Below are positions 23,262-34,804 of a stretch of 64,000 nucleotides of DNA, piece after piece. Every line of letters begins with the position of its first letter. Within the stretch, counting starts at the first letter, position 1. The stretch lies in NCBI GenBank assembly GCA_949752735.1, contig OX457047.1, forward strand, positions 6,886,266 to 6,950,265, written 5' to 3'. Source of the DNA: Lumbricus terrestris (taxonomy: Eukaryota > Annelida > Clitellata > Crassiclitellata > Lumbricidae). Below the pieces are notes generated by a model. The model did not search any database, had not been told where the DNA came from, and was given only the letters and a program-made list of their open reading frames with translations. Position numbers and translations under genes: made by a program.

Positions 23262-23357
23262 CTATTATAGAAGTCCGTGGTTACATTTACGATTACCGCT
23301 GGACACGATAATCACTTGGTTGGAGCGCTTTCTTACACACCTTTAAATTGTTGTCAA
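23262..23357 (+). repeat. Dispersed repeat with the ACACCTTTAAA core
   Basis: GGTTAC.., CGCTGGACACGATAATC, TTGGTTGGAGCGC, then ACACACCTTTAAATTG. Near-copies at 28013-28105 (+) and 48510-48600 (-); shorter ones at 8690-8750, 9284-9325 and 10010-10050. Nature unknown. Confidence 0.65.
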
Positions 23358-23373
23358 AAGTTTTTATAATTAT

Positions 23374-24270
23374 AATCGCCAGGCACACCGCATCATTGAT
23401 AAATACAATGATCACACGTCAATTTATACAGATGGATCTAAATTTGAAAATGTAGTGTCTGCAGCTTTCTATATTCCCTCTGTGAATTCTCACAATGTTT
23501 ATAGACTAGCAGATAATTCCTCCATTTATTCTGCTGAATTAACAGCCATTATTGAAGCGATAAAATGGATTATTCAAAGTGAAAATGTGAATGACAGTAC
23601 AAATAAGTATATTATTTATACTGATTCCCTAAGTGTAACCACATCTATAAAAGAAAATAAGTCTAGTTCACGGCCTAATTTATTTCTGGAATTTATAGAT
23701 AATATTAATAAACTTAAAAATAGTAGTATAGTCATAGCATGGATCCCTAGCCATATTGGATTATCTGGAAATGAAATGGCAGACACCCTAGCAAAGAAAG
23801 GACAAGAGATACCGGAGATTAACTCAACAAATTATCTCGAATTGATGGAAATCTATTCATTAATAAAGAAATATGTTATTAGTATATGGCAAAATGAATA
23901 TGATAATGAAGGAAAAGGGAGATTTTACAAATCTATCCAGCCTTTGGTATCCACTGATATAAAATTTATGGATTCTATAAGGAAACGAGAAGTTCAAATT
24001 ACCAGACTTAGAATGGGGCATGTCCTTAATAACAACTGGTTGAAAGTGATAGGTAAAAGCACAACAGACCTGTGCTCTGAATGTCAAGTGCCAGAAACAA
24101 TCGAACATACGCTGTTTGCTTGCAAGAAGAATGACATATCAGTTTTACTACTTAAAAAATGTGCGGACAAAAAAGTAGAATGCACTGTTAAAAGTATATT
24201 TTCTATTCAAGATATTTATCTTGAAGCTTATAATATACTAATGACTATAACTAATGGAAAAATTATGTAA
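23374..24270 (+). CDS. 5'-truncated LINE ORF2 end: RNase H domain plus zinc finger
   Basis: About 298 residues open to a TAA. An RNase H fold with all four acidic catalytic positions: YTDGSK, SAELTAI, YTDSLS and NEMADTLAKK, plus the IPSHIGLSGNE loop. It is followed by a C-terminal finger CSEC..E..EHTLFAC. This combination occurs at the end of ORF2 in I/R1/Vingi-type LINEs. No start codon is expected: the copy is 5'-truncated directly after the repeat at 23262-23357. The absence of stops over almost 900 bp suggests a fairly recent insertion. Codon use is AT-rich, unlike the dynein exons. Confidence 0.88.
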   Translation, partial: NRQAHRIIDKYNDHTSIYTDGSKFENVVSAAFYIPSVNSHNVYRLADNSSIYSAELTAIIEAIKWIIQSENVNDSTNKYIIYTDSLSVTTSIKENKSSSRPNLFLEFIDNINKLKNSSIVIAWIPSHIGLSGNEMADTLAKKGQEIPEINSTNYLELMEIYSLIKKYVISIWQNEYDNEGKGRFYKSIQPLVSTDIKFMDSIRKREVQITRLRMGHVLNNNWLKVIGKSTTDLCSECQVPETIEHTLFACKKNDISVLLLKKCADKKVECTVKSIFSIQDIYLEAYNILMTITNGKIM

Positions 24271-24868
24271 AAAGTATATATAATTATATTAAATATTATA
24301 TTTAAGAAATGTATAATCTGCTAACACATTGATCACTAAATGCCTCAGGTAATTGGCCTTGAACTGAATTGGAAATGCAATTTGTCAGCGATAACTGTGG
24401 TTAGTTAGGTTATAGAGTGGAGATGTCTGTAAAGACTGTTCATAGAATGTTACATAATAATTGGCTTGTGTGTAATGTGAAATGTATGTGAATTATAAAT
24501 TTAGATGGTTTTGCTTCAATTTCACAAAGATCTTTTTTTTTTAAATGTTTCATAAGTTTTCTTTTATCCTTGATTTTTTTTTTATTGCATTATTAAATTG
24601 ATATGATTATGTTTGTGTGTGTGCATGCGTATGTGCGTGTGTATATGTGTGTGTGGGGATTGATAAAATTTTTGAATAATTCTGTAATAGATGAAACAGG
24701 CATTGAATAAAATGGTCTTGATATTATTGTTTAAGCTGCTAAATGATGGCTGAAGAGTGAATACTTTGATTTTCATATTAATGTTGAATATCTTATCTGC
24801 TTGTAACTTTATTCGTGAAATATGAACATTGAAAATTGCTTGCAAATATGAGATTATGAGAAATGATA

Positions 24869-25003
24869 CGAATTGATGTTGATCTAAATAAGTAGATGTT
24901 GTGTCATGTGAACTTTATGAAATGAGAACTCATAAGAATTGATGTTAATCAAACTAAATAGGCCTAGATTTTATGTCATGTGAACTTCATGAAATGTCTA
25001 AAT
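24869..25003. repeat. Tandem duplication, about 68-bp unit, two copies
   Basis: GAATTGATGTTGATCTAAAT ... TCATGTGAACTT(T/C)ATGAAATG occurs twice in a row. The 24271-24869 interval is AT-rich LINE 3' UTR-like sequence with a (GT)n stretch near 24610-24655. Confidence 0.8.
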
Positions 25004-25130
25004 TAATGATAATAATACATAAGTGTACATAATGACAATACATATGTGGGCACATGTGTACATGTGCTCATTTGTATATAAAGAATTATAGGCATATGTA
25101 ATTATGGTGACATATGTATATATATATATT

Positions 25131-26835
25131 AGGGTGCCAACGAAATGCATGGCCAAAAAATAATTTTGACTAATCCAGTTGCCCACCCCCTCAAAATGTT
25201 TTCTATGACAGGAAACTCATGTGTTACAAATTTTATTCAGATTGATGAATATTTAGAGGTAGCTCCGTGCGTTAGTAGTTTATAGTAGCATATCACATCA
25301 GTTCTTCGAAATCGCGTATGGAAATAACTTATATCTACAGAGAACAGGCTGTGCTGTGATTCATTGTTCATACTGACTAAGAATAATAATGTTTCTTGTA
25401 ATTTTTAATCTTTCCCAATTCTTGGTTGTTGTTATAATAACATGGATAAACCAAAAAAGGCTAAATAAAGACTATGTCATTTCATACAACTACCACTACA
25501 TGCCTTCATGATGGTGCCTGTGTTTTGTCTGTTCAAAAGCGTATGAGCTTGGTTTGTAGACCAAAATCATGGAATTAGTTGATGCCAAAGCGTTCAACAC
25601 CAGATGGGAACTCCAGTGGCATAACATCAAGATATAATTTAACAGATTTAGAGACTCACTTATACATATTTGAAGCAGATCAGGTATGAAAACGGTATAA
25701 AGGTGATAACAATTGCACTGGTTTGAATCTGATGCAAAGTGAGTTTATTGAGCTCATCCAGCTCAATGATATTCAGCCAAGACTGTTAGGACCACTATGA
25801 GCTCTTTTACTTGGCACTGATATTTTTAGAAGGAGTGGAAAGTGGGGAATATGTGCGTATCCATGCCTCTGGAGCCCATGCATCCCATAGAGCTAGTTAG
25901 CCTATAGATGGATGGCAAGGTCACATAGGCCTACAGTTTTAAAAGCTACTTATTTCACTCTCAATAAACGTCACCAAACGTGAGTTGTCAGCTCTCCAAG
26001 AGTTCAAAGCAGTTGTGAAGTTGTACATTAAGTGTCTGTACGCACATGCATGATCCTCGTAACGACTTGAATCTTCCACATGAGTTTGATGCATACAGAC
26101 TAACAACCAAACTGTTGCCGATTCAGCAATCAAGTCCCTCTGTAGTCATTTGTAGCGTCTAGGTGAAATCTTAAATGGTCTTACTTTCTTTGGTATACAA
26201 TGGTTCCTCTAGAAGGAAGCAATGGTCACAGCCCTAAGTAAAGAAACTCATGGACAAACTCCTTGACACGTTGTGCTGCATGGCACTGTTAGCCTACTAT
26301 TCCAATGCAGCGATGGTTGTCACAACATACTTAGCAGCTTCTTGTGGCAATTGGAATATCACATGACTTCTTGTCCTTAAGACCTTCACCCTAGCACTTG
26401 AGAGAGCATTTCTGAGTATGCTAGTGCTCCAGTATGAGCAGAGAGTCTGATGGTGGTCAACAATGCCGCTGATTCATTCAATGGTGTCCGTGGTCACTAT
26501 GAAAAACAGAATCATTTTCTGCAATAAGTTGCTGAGAGGGACTGCAAGACATTTCTAGTTACTAAGGAGTCTACTGTTGCTCACCAGTAGTGCTGTGCTC
26601 AATTGCTCATCACTAACTTAGCAATAGTCAATACCCTTCATAGTAATGTATCTTAGCCATTGAAACAGCATGAAAAATAACATTGTTCAATGCTAAAAAC
26701 TTTAACCACGTGGAGCTACCAGTAAATATTTTTAGAATGCTTCCTAATTTTGTGAGCCTTATTATTTCAACAATGGAAACATATTTGGAGGGTGGGAAAA
26801 TAAAAATAAAAATAAAATTCTTTGAGTGGCACCCT
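25131..26835. mobile_element. DNA transposon relic with short inverted ends in a TA run
   Basis: Starts AGGGTGCCA and ends TGGCACCCT; both ends sit in (TA)n, so the inverted identity reads ATATATTAGGGTGCCA. 1.7 kb. A minus-strand reading at 25939-26133 (HVEDSSRYEDHACAYRHLMY, NFTTALNSWRADNSRLVTF) may be a transposase scrap but I do not recognise it. The target duplication cannot be resolved within the TA run. Confidence 0.6.
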
Positions 26836-28012
26836 AATATATATATATATATAAATGCATGTGGGCATAATTTTGCATATATGCTAAATAATAAATAATG
26901 ATGCATGTATAAAAGAGGATCGACTACGGCCATTTGGTGAACACTATCGTCATGAAAGGCGGTTAGTCAAATTCAGGAAGAAAAGAAAAGAAAAGAACAA
27001 AAAAAGAACAAAAGGAAAAAACAAAGAAAAAGAAAGTACAAACAGAAACTGCTGAACAGTTAAACAAAAGTGAGCTGCAATACATCAAACTTTAAAGACG
27101 TCAACAACCTTTGTAGTTATATGATGTCGTTAAACTGTTGAATAATAATAACCGCATCATTGTCGATGCGAACTGATCGCCTACAACAGGTTACACCCGT
27201 AATAATTGAAATGCGCAATTATACTTTTCAAAAGTTATTTGTTGTCATAAGAAGTCGTACAACAACTGCTTCGTTGGGCCTAGGCCTACATGCATACTTC
27301 TACTTTTAATAAAATTTCATATAATAATGACGGTTATTTTCAGCAGCCATTTATTTCATTCTAAGAACGTAATTATATAAAATACTCAAACAGCCTAAAT
27401 TGCGTTTATACGAATGACAAATGCTAACAAAAGACAGTATACTGTTTTTATTTGTATCTAGGTAATCATCCTTATTAAACCAAATAGTTGCTAAGTAGCA
27501 GCTAACCATCTTCCTGTAGTTAGTGCTAATAATTAATTTTTGAAATGAATTCTGTTAGCGCGTGCGAAAGTTGAGAACTGTTCAAACTAATTTCCTCCGA
27601 CATAAACGGTTTTTCTTGTCGTTAGATGTCGCTACACTTTGCATCCAATCACTGTTCATAGTATGCAAGTGCCAGTCCCAAGCAAGGAGAAGCGAGGAGG
27701 GTGACTTCACGGTGCAGGCAGCCATGAGATGTCGTTAAACAGTTCAAATTGTCCCCTATTGTACATTGCACTAGCTACATCACGAGATCTGTTTATGACC
27801 AGGTAGCGAATTGGTGTTTACAGAAGGAGATGTGGCAGTCCATTGTTAGAGCACTTGGCTTGTCAATCAATCGATCATTCACATGAATTTATATAGCGCC
27901 TCTTCAAGATCTCTACCCAAATACGCTCTAAACCCAGGCCTGGTCGAAAAGTAAAGTCTTGAGAAGATGACATGCGCAGATTACAGGCTTGAGATTCCCT
28001 CATGTGAAGAGA

Positions 28013-28105
28013 TCTTTCACCCTGTGGATACAGTTATATATACCGCTGGACACGACAATCTCTTGGTTCAAGGGCTCTCTTTGCACACCTTTAAAACGTT
28101 GTTAA
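28013..28105 (+). repeat. Dispersed ACACCTTTAAA repeat, second full copy
   Basis: TACCGCTGGACACGACAATC, CTTGGTTCAAGGGCTCTC, TTTGCACACCTTTAAAACG: same order as at 23262-23357. 26836-27990 otherwise shows a GCCAGTCC repeat (27665) and a LINE/SINE tail on the minus strand (27870-27950). Confidence 0.65.
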
Positions 28106-28312
28106 CCTTTGATATATTAAGCATTAGAAGGTTGAGGTACTGCATAATACAATGATTTTGCTAACATTATGTAGACGGTTATTGTAAAGTGTAAGCAGTG
28201 CAAAGAGATCTCGTTTAACAAGTCCTTCACTCACAACTGATCAGTGCGATTAATATAATCTCTGGCATTTAAATCATAGTAATTAGTAAATGTTAAATAG
28301 AATCACTCTAAC

Positions 28313-28556
28313 CTGGTCGGAATTCCTCTCGTGCGCTGTTGATACGAATTTCCGTTTCGGCTGCAATCGAAAGCTTTTCGTTGACCTCGAGAGCGGCTTC
28401 CTTCGTAACAGTGAGAGCCTCGATGAGTGTTTCATCCTCAACCAGAGATCCAGTCGTTGAGTTGAGATGGTAGAGAAGGTTGTCCTCCAATTCCTGCATT
28501 CGTCTCTTATTGGCCGTCACTTCAGCGATCAACTTCGTTCTCTCCGATTCCAACTC
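28313..28556 (-). CDS. DNAH5: Dynein heavy chain exon e6
   Basis: 81 codons plus one base: [81 protein letters not shown]. Corresponds to the segment between AAA5 and AAA6 (LEDNLLY..TGSL..D and AAETE.KIN are family hallmarks). Acceptor GGTCAG|GAG, donor CCAG|GTTAGA. Phase 0 in, phase 1 out, joining e7 as V-A-T-R-G. Two inverted fragments of this exon are at 43349 and 47851. Confidence 0.94.
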
Positions 28557-28624
28557 CTGACCACATCAGACGCATCATATGCGAGAAAAACAATCATTAG
28601 TCTTTCTATAGGAGCATAATATTC

Positions 28625-28692
28625 ATTCATTCATTCAATCATTCATTCATTATATGAACATACATAACGCCACGTCAAGAAATCTACTCAGG
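28625..28692 (-). mobile_element. LINE/SINE 3' tail, interrupted by the element at 28693
   Basis: GAAT-type tail (28620-28650) followed by CGCCACGTCAAGAAATCTACTCAGG; the rest (GGAGCACTCTCAG) resumes at 29861 after the inserted element. Together they make one continuous tail hairpin of the LINE family, minus strand. Confidence 0.75.
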
Positions 28693-29854
28693 CAGGGCCT
28701 ACTACGCCATGGGGGGATGGAAGCAGACTGCTTCCAATTTGGGCCAGGGGGGGGAAAGGTTCCCCCCCTAATGATAAAGTTGAGTGTAGAATATTTACTC
28801 CTGGACATTTCCCCGATATTCCCCAGCATCTGCCATGGACTTCCTCCTGGTAAATCCCTCGAACAATCCCCTCCCTGTCATAACACAGGGTAAATCTTCA
28901 TTTAATTTGACTTTTGCTTAACACTCACATAAATTTGTCCTTGCACTTACGTCACATTTGCACCCATCAGGGCTTGCCATGTGGGGGGAAGAAGTAGTCT
29001 GATGCCCTGATCCAACTTGTGCCAGAGCAGAGGAAAATCCCCCTATTGATAGATGGGCATAAGAGATTTCCTTCTGGACATATCCTCCCCGGAATCTCCC
29101 TTTGTACCATCCCTCCCCAAAACCCACGGTAAATTCCCCTTGAACGTTCATCCCGCCATCTCAAGGGTCTATATTCATTTAGTATGACCTTTGCTTTGCA
29201 GTCACTTACATTAATTTTGTCCCTGCACGTACATGGCGCTCGCTCTCACAACTCATAATTAATTACATTAATTGTTTAAAAAATAATAATGTATATTTTA
29301 TATCTGCATTTGTTATATACAAGAATTTGATATTTTACTGAATGCTGGACTTTTCCAAACTTCACAGGACTACTAGTGTTTAACGCACTGTTAACTCATA
29401 ATGAGAAATTTTAGAATGTTACCATCATATTGTGCAAATTTAAAATAAAATAAAATAATGGGGAGGCGACATTTTGCGATATCCTACACCACGTTTCTGA
29501 GGATTAAATTCACAAGCGATTTTGTGAAGATGACAGCTTAAAAAGGTAGGCTACAATTACAAAGTGCAAATCCAAAAAAGTGAAATTTTCATGACTTTAT
29601 CATTCATAAACAGCTAGCAAACAAGAGCCTAAAACATGCGCTTTAGTCGATGCCAACAGCTAAAAATGCGTTGGTTTCGGGGGGCTCCGCCCCAGACCCC
29701 GCTGGGGGAGCTTACGACGCTCCCTCAGACCCCTAGTCGCTATGGGCTTCGTGCCTTCGGCAGTCGCAGCTTCGCGCCTTCGGCCCTTGCAATGTAGGCA
29801 AAAAGTTTTCTAGGGGGGATTGCTTCCACCTTCCAGGGGGGATAGTAGGCCCTG
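28693..29854. mobile_element. Non-autonomous hAT-type element, 1,162 bp, in a LINE tail
   Basis: Inverted ends CAGGGCCTACTA at both sides. Perfect 8-bp target duplication TACTCAGG at 28685-28692 and 29855-29862. 8-bp duplications with CAGGG-type ends indicate hAT. No transposase reading. Contains two diverged internal copies of a TTTGACCTTTGCTT..TTGTCC..GCAC block and a GC-rich part (29680-29790) with CTCCGCCCCAGACCCCG. Confidence 0.92.
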
Positions 29855-30049
29855 TACTCAGGAGCACTCTCAGTCAAGCAAAGGCAAAACAAAAAAATAT
29901 GAGAGATCTATGTAGCAAAATTTGACTGGTCAGGAAAAATGAACACACCGTTAAAAGGAGGCCATTCGTTATTATAATAGCAACAGCCTAAAAACCGGGC
30001 ACAACATGTCAAATAGTCGATTTTAGCTACATGACAGCCAGCAGGTCGC

Positions 30050-30145
30050 CCATCGCCGACACGGCTCAGTAAGCTCAGTAGGGAATTGAAGGCTGAGGCC
30101 CTGTCTTAAAAGGCGGCTAGCGGGTTTCAATCCCGCGTCCGTCTT
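30050..30145 (+). ncRNA. Possible tRNA-like sequence (decayed tRNA or SINE head)
   Basis: GCTCAGTAGG resembles an A box and GCGGGTTTCAATCCCGC a B-box stem-loop at a plausible distance. The acceptor arms do not pair well, so I do not call a tRNA gene. Confidence 0.2.
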
Positions 30146-31684
30146 ATCTTATCTTCAATCTTGGATGACGTCATCAGCTGTTGCTGATCCGTCGTCAACC
30201 AAGCAATCAATCTTTCCAATCAATATTTTAGCTGAGTTGTGTTAAATGAAAGAAGATAAAGATGATCAGCGTCACCCTCCCCGTTTATCCGATTTCATAC
30301 TGGCATCACCAATTCGACAAGTGATGAAATAATGGTCAGATATTTTATTCTATTTTAGGCATTTTATGGCAGGACAACGAGGTACTACTTATTGAACATA
30401 AAATGTTTCTTCAACTAAATAATATCGGATATAAATGAAGTGATCTAAAGGTGTCTACAGATGCCACGATAATCATCCTTGATATAACGTCTAGCTGCTA
30501 CGCAGGTTTGAAGACCGTTGAAATCTGAACAATCTTACCTCACCGGATAATTTTGTTATTTTAAATTTTACAATAAACAACTGTACTTCCCAAAAAGTAT
30601 AAATATATGAAATTGAAGCACATGAATATTGTCAGTATCATAATAAGCGTCGCCAGAAATTGGCTGGTGTTCTTATGGACGCAATGTCATAACAAAGAGG
30701 ATTAGCGTCAGCCTCTCCGTAATCCAGGGTTTGGACTGGCACTGCCAGATGAGTTACACCTTCGTTCTTATCATATATTGATTCCTGCAAACTACATTAT
30801 TTCTTTGCTTTTGGCGAAGAGGCTTAGCGAGGAGTATTTTATTATTTAACCAGAGTTTAACGTCGTCGTTTGACATCAAAGACCGTTGACGACAATTTTC
30901 AGCTTATGCAGTGTAAACTATTTACAATGGATTCATGGCGTCCAAAATACACCATATTATAATGTTGTCATAACAATGTCATTGCTCGTTGCCTTAGCCT
31001 TAACATAATATTATTGTTCATTATCAATAGTGTTCATTTTTAACAGCAAAATGGTTAACAGTTAATAACATCAACTATAAACTTACAAGTTATGTTAATG
31101 GCGGAGTAAAAGGTCCAATGATAAAAACATTATATTGTGTGGCCCATCTGACCAAAACCAGGACAAGGTCGCATTCTGTACAATAGCGAGGAGTGAAAGA
31201 ATATTTAAACTTTGTAGCGTTGGAAGCAAGCGATTTGAAGGTGTCTAAACGTGGATTTGACAGAGTTGATTGAAAAAATCTCTTACGTGCACTAAGGCGT
31301 ATGGCAATAGATCGGAAAGACAGAAGATTGAAAGGAAACTTGTATATTGGGCAGAAGATGCGACTACAAATGGATGAATGGTACTGTGAAATGGGTAGAT
31401 AGTAGGCAGTGCCTTGAGACAAGCTTGTGAGAAAAAATCGAGGACCGAGGTTAGCGTAGGTTGCATTAGGATTAGATCGGATCAAAATTCATATTCTTCT
31501 ATTCATGGACGCCATACCCAGATCTATAAGTGAATGTGATGAATTGAAGAGATTGATTGTTTAATGATCAATTGTAATAGTCGACCCTGTCAGCGGAGCC
31601 CTCGCTTCTTCTGGATTTACCCATTGCTCGTCAATGTACAGCGACTGCATTTCTATTAATTATGCTTGAACTGCCTGTTTTGGT

Positions 31685-31862
31685 GAACAGTAACAATGTC
31701 TTCATTCAACCATTCATCCATCCATCCGTCCGTCCGTTCGTTCATTCATTCATTCATTAATCCAATCATCCAGTCATTCAATCTTTCATTCATCCATCCA
31801 TACATACATACATATATCCATCCAACCATCCATCCATCCAACCATCCATCCATCCATTAGAC
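31685..31862. repeat. (ATTC/ATCC)n tetranucleotide repeat
   Basis: Mixed CATT, CATC and CCAT units, adjoining e5 on its intron side. The preceding 30145-31685 holds a GCCAGTCC relic (30725), two AAGGTGTCTA copies (30450, 31217) and no supported gene. Confidence 0.9.
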
Positions 31863-31885
31863 ATTAGATATACGAATTAAATCAC

Positions 31886-32224
31886 CTTCTTTTCCGTGAG
31901 AATAACGAGACCAAGCAGTTGATCCTCGAGACCTTTGATCGTCACCGTGAAGTCAATGATCGAGGTCTTCGCGCTAACTTCCGGTGTGTACGCCGGATTT
32001 CCGAGTTTCGTCGTTATGTAGAGACGGAATCCTGGCATCACGTCCACTTCCTTCTCGCCGACCTTCACCTTGAAGAAGCTGCCGGCCTTGATGAAGTTCT
32101 TCTCGAGCAGATTGTCGAGGGCTGGATCCAGTTCCTCTCCCACGTCTTCGATGAGCAATGGCCAACCGTTCGAAAGCGCATCCTCGAGATGTGTTCGAAA
32201 TGCCTTGTGGTTGAGATTCGTCAC
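31886..32224 (-). CDS. DNAH5: Dynein heavy chain exon e5
   Basis: 113 codons: [113 protein letters not shown]. This is the second half of AAA5; [28 protein letters not shown] and INF/IDFTVT are family signatures. Acceptor GTGAAG, donor AAG|GTGATT, phase 0 at both ends. Confidence 0.95.
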
Positions 32225-32439
32225 CTTCACACAAACAATTTAGCGTCTCCGAGCATTTTTATAGCTTCTTTTCTTTATTGTAAATCTCCGAAATTTCTCA
32301 AGCAAGGTTTGGCAGATTAGTTTGTCTACCTGCTCTATAATTACGAAGACCTTGCTACACCTGAATCCCTCAATCAGTTTATGAGATTGTTATATTATAT
32401 TATTATTATGTTGTCGGAGCTTCTCGCTCGAGTTGTATT

Positions 32440-32765
32440 ATAGGCCTAAGCTTACTTATAGCCGGTTCAAAGGCTCGCAGGGGCCGGACAGGGTCGCGAG
32501 CCGTAAGTCGAACCATCCGTGTCCTAAATCAAACCCGGCAATATACAAGTTTGCATCCAACAGCGCTGATATCCTCTTTCATTCTCTCTGGATTTTACAG
32601 ATATCAAATGGAATCCGTAATGAACTTCTTTTGTCTTTCTTTGCCCATTTTCCGCAAGCGTTTTAAAACCGTTCTCTTTGATTGTGGTTTGGTGTCAGGT
32701 CGGGAGCGCCTTTGAGGAGTTCTCTTGAAGTGGTGCTATATAAATGTACGATTACAATTACAAGA
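32440..32765 (+). mobile_element. CR1/Rex-like LINE 3' end, decayed
   Basis: Weak RT C-terminal traces followed by the 3' hairpin (32703-32745: AGCGCCTTT ... AGTGGTGCT), TATATAAATG and ATTACA repeats. Confidence 0.65.
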
Positions 32766-32894
32766 GATCTGATTCCTACAAACTATATTTTTGATTTAAG
32801 TGAGGAATGGAGGAATATTTAATTTTTGTAGCATTAGACGCAAGTGATTTGAAGGTGTCTAAATATGGACTTAGCATTTGGTATCTCTAAACGC

Positions 32895-33350
32895 ACATCT
32901 GTTGATCTGTTGTTTCCATAGGCTCGAACTTCTACAGTGCTGCATGAAAGCTTCGCTAAAATAGTCGGTACATCTTTATGGAATAAGTTCTCGAGCAGTC
33001 TCCGTAATAAACTTCTTCGCAGGGCTTTTTTTAACGTGCAGATGTACACAAAGTGTGCAGCTCTAAAAGAATTTGTGCAGTTGTAAAAGCACTTCTGTGC
33101 AGTTATAACTAGCTGAAAAATGCCATTTTCCTCCGATAGGGAGTATTTTACCATGGCGTATGTGCAAGGAAAGAAGGGTTTGTGCAGTTCTAAGAATTCC
33201 TTAAAAACAGCACTGCTTCTTCGTCTTTCTTTGCTAATTTCTCAAGTGTTTGGAAACCATAATCAATGAGTGCGGTCTGGTGCTGTCAGGTCGGCAGCAG
33301 CGCCACCGAGGAGTTTATCCTGAAGTGGCGCCATATAAATTCATGGTTAC
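32895..33350 (+). mobile_element. CR1/Rex-like LINE 3' end, split by a MITE
   Basis: GCTCGAACTTCTACAGTGCT.., ..WNKFSSSLRNKLLR-like on the left of the MITE, then LSLLISQVFGN-like and the 3' hairpin at 33298-33335 (GCGCCAC ... GTGGCGC), CATATAAAT. The MITE occupies 33020-33215. Confidence 0.7.
33020..33215. mobile_element. hAT-type MITE, 196 bp
   Basis: Ends CAGGGCTTTTTTTAACG and (reverse-complemented right end) CAGTGCTGTTTTTAAGG. Perfect 8-bp duplication CTTCTTCG at 33012-33019 and 33216-33223. Contains several GTGCAGTT/CTGCAC motifs. A sister copy in the other orientation is at 43787-43980. Confidence 0.93.
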
Positions 33351-33515
33351 CATCAGATCTCATTCGGCTCAGCGCTCGTGAATAAACTGATGCCCAACGC
33401 TTAAATTGAAGTAGCCGCTCATAATAATTATATAGGACTCTACGATTAAATCATTCAACCATTTGCTCTCTGTAATATGCACGATTATAATTATTATATA
33501 TGATTTCTATTATAT

Positions 33516-33842
33516 TACGTTATGTTATGTTACTTTATGTTATGTTATGTTATGTTATGTTATGTTATGTTATGCTATATTATATTATATTATATTATAT
33601 TATATTATATTATATTATATTATATTATATTATATTATATTATATTATATTATATTATATTATATTATATTATATTATATTATATTATATTATATTATAT
33701 TATATTATATTATATTATATTATATTATATTATATTATACAATATTATATTATAATGTATTATATTATATTATATTATATTATATTATATTATACAATAT
33801 TATATTATAATGTATTATATTATATTATATTATATTATTATA
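33516..33842. repeat. (TTATG)n to (TTATA)n pentanucleotide tract
   Basis: About 8 TTATG units pass into more than 40 TATAT units, with two later blocks containing TACAATATTATATTATAATG. A repetitive Tyr/Ile reading results; not a gene. Confidence 0.97.
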
Positions 33843-33919
33843 TATTAGAGATCTATATGATGTATATGTATATACATTATACATATTATATAATTATGAT
33901 GTATATATATAGCGTATAC

Positions 33920-34114
33920 CTGCAGTGAGTGATCCATCTCTCTGCTCTTGATCCAGACCTTCGCCTGGTTCTGCGGATCGATCAGAAGCGGATATCGCGT
34001 TGCCTTGGTGACGATCAGACCGTTCTGGATCGATAGTTCGTCGTTCGGAAGACCTTGAAGGTTCCAGTCGCTGACCGTTGTGTTGTCAACAAGCATCGTC
34101 ACGATGTCAAGATC
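33920..34114 (-). CDS. DNAH5: Dynein heavy chain exon e4
   Basis: 65 codons: [65 protein letters not shown]. First part of AAA5, with the invariant LP.D.LS.QNG.I.T...R.PLLIDPQ.Q...WI. Acceptor GATAG, donor CAG|GTATAC, phase 0 at both ends. Protein continues without gap into e5. Confidence 0.95.
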
Positions 34115-34280
34115 CTATCCAAATTTGAAATCTCATATAATAATTTTAACTTGTAGCATCAGTTTAAGTAGTAGAAACAATAATACTGACGATTTATATA
34201 GCGCCGTGACATTTTCTTTTAGATCTAATAAAAGACGCCGGAGGCCTACGTAAGTTCAAGAAATTGAACAGCAGTCATAT

Positions 34281-34571
34281 CATGGGCGGATATCTAGGGG
34301 GGGGGCATGGGGGACGGTCCCCCAATGGAGGTGTTGGGGGGACGGCCTATGCATTTGTCCAACCCCCAATCGTTGAGCGCAACGACAAAAAAGTTCATCA
34401 ACTTTTTTGGCGGAGAAAAAAGAAAATTTCGTCGAGATTTCGCCGGTCGTCAGAAATTTTGGCCGGCAAAAGATGAAAATTTTCGGCGACACTCAGAGCC
34501 ATTCGTCCGTCAAAAAATCTTGCGTCTTTCCGTCCCCCACCCCCAAATTTCCGCCCAGGTCTCCGCCTTTG
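34281..34571. mobile_element. hAT-type MITE, 291 bp
   Basis: Starts CATGGGCGGAT; right end reverse-complemented is CAAAGGCGGAG. Perfect 8-bp duplication AGTCATAT at 34273-34280 and 34572-34579. Subterminal GGGGGACGGTCCCCC palindrome-like block and an AT-rich core with CGTCAGAAATTTTGG, shared with the elements at 38620, 60119 and 60987. Confidence 0.93.
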
Positions 34572-34804
34572 AGTCATATGACGGTTGAGAAAGAAAATTC
34601 TCGAACTGCCATTGAAATTGGTGTTTATAGCCTAATGACTAAGCAAATTGTTGGTGTTTGTAAAATCAAGGCAAACACTAAAACTTTTGGCCGAGTATTA
34701 GCATTTTTTGTTGGGTCTACTATTAATCGGGACACAGTGTATTACACAACTATGAGTCGCCAACCAGGAGAGACTAGCGACACCACTGACGTAGAATAAT
34801 CTCA

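Noticed and set aside
30050..30145. tRNA gene
   Set aside because: B-box-like stem is present but the acceptor stem does not pair, so it is kept only as a low-confidence tRNA-like sequence.
33463..33928. Tyr/Ile/Leu-rich readings over 100 residues
   Set aside because: Translation of the TTATA pentanucleotide array.
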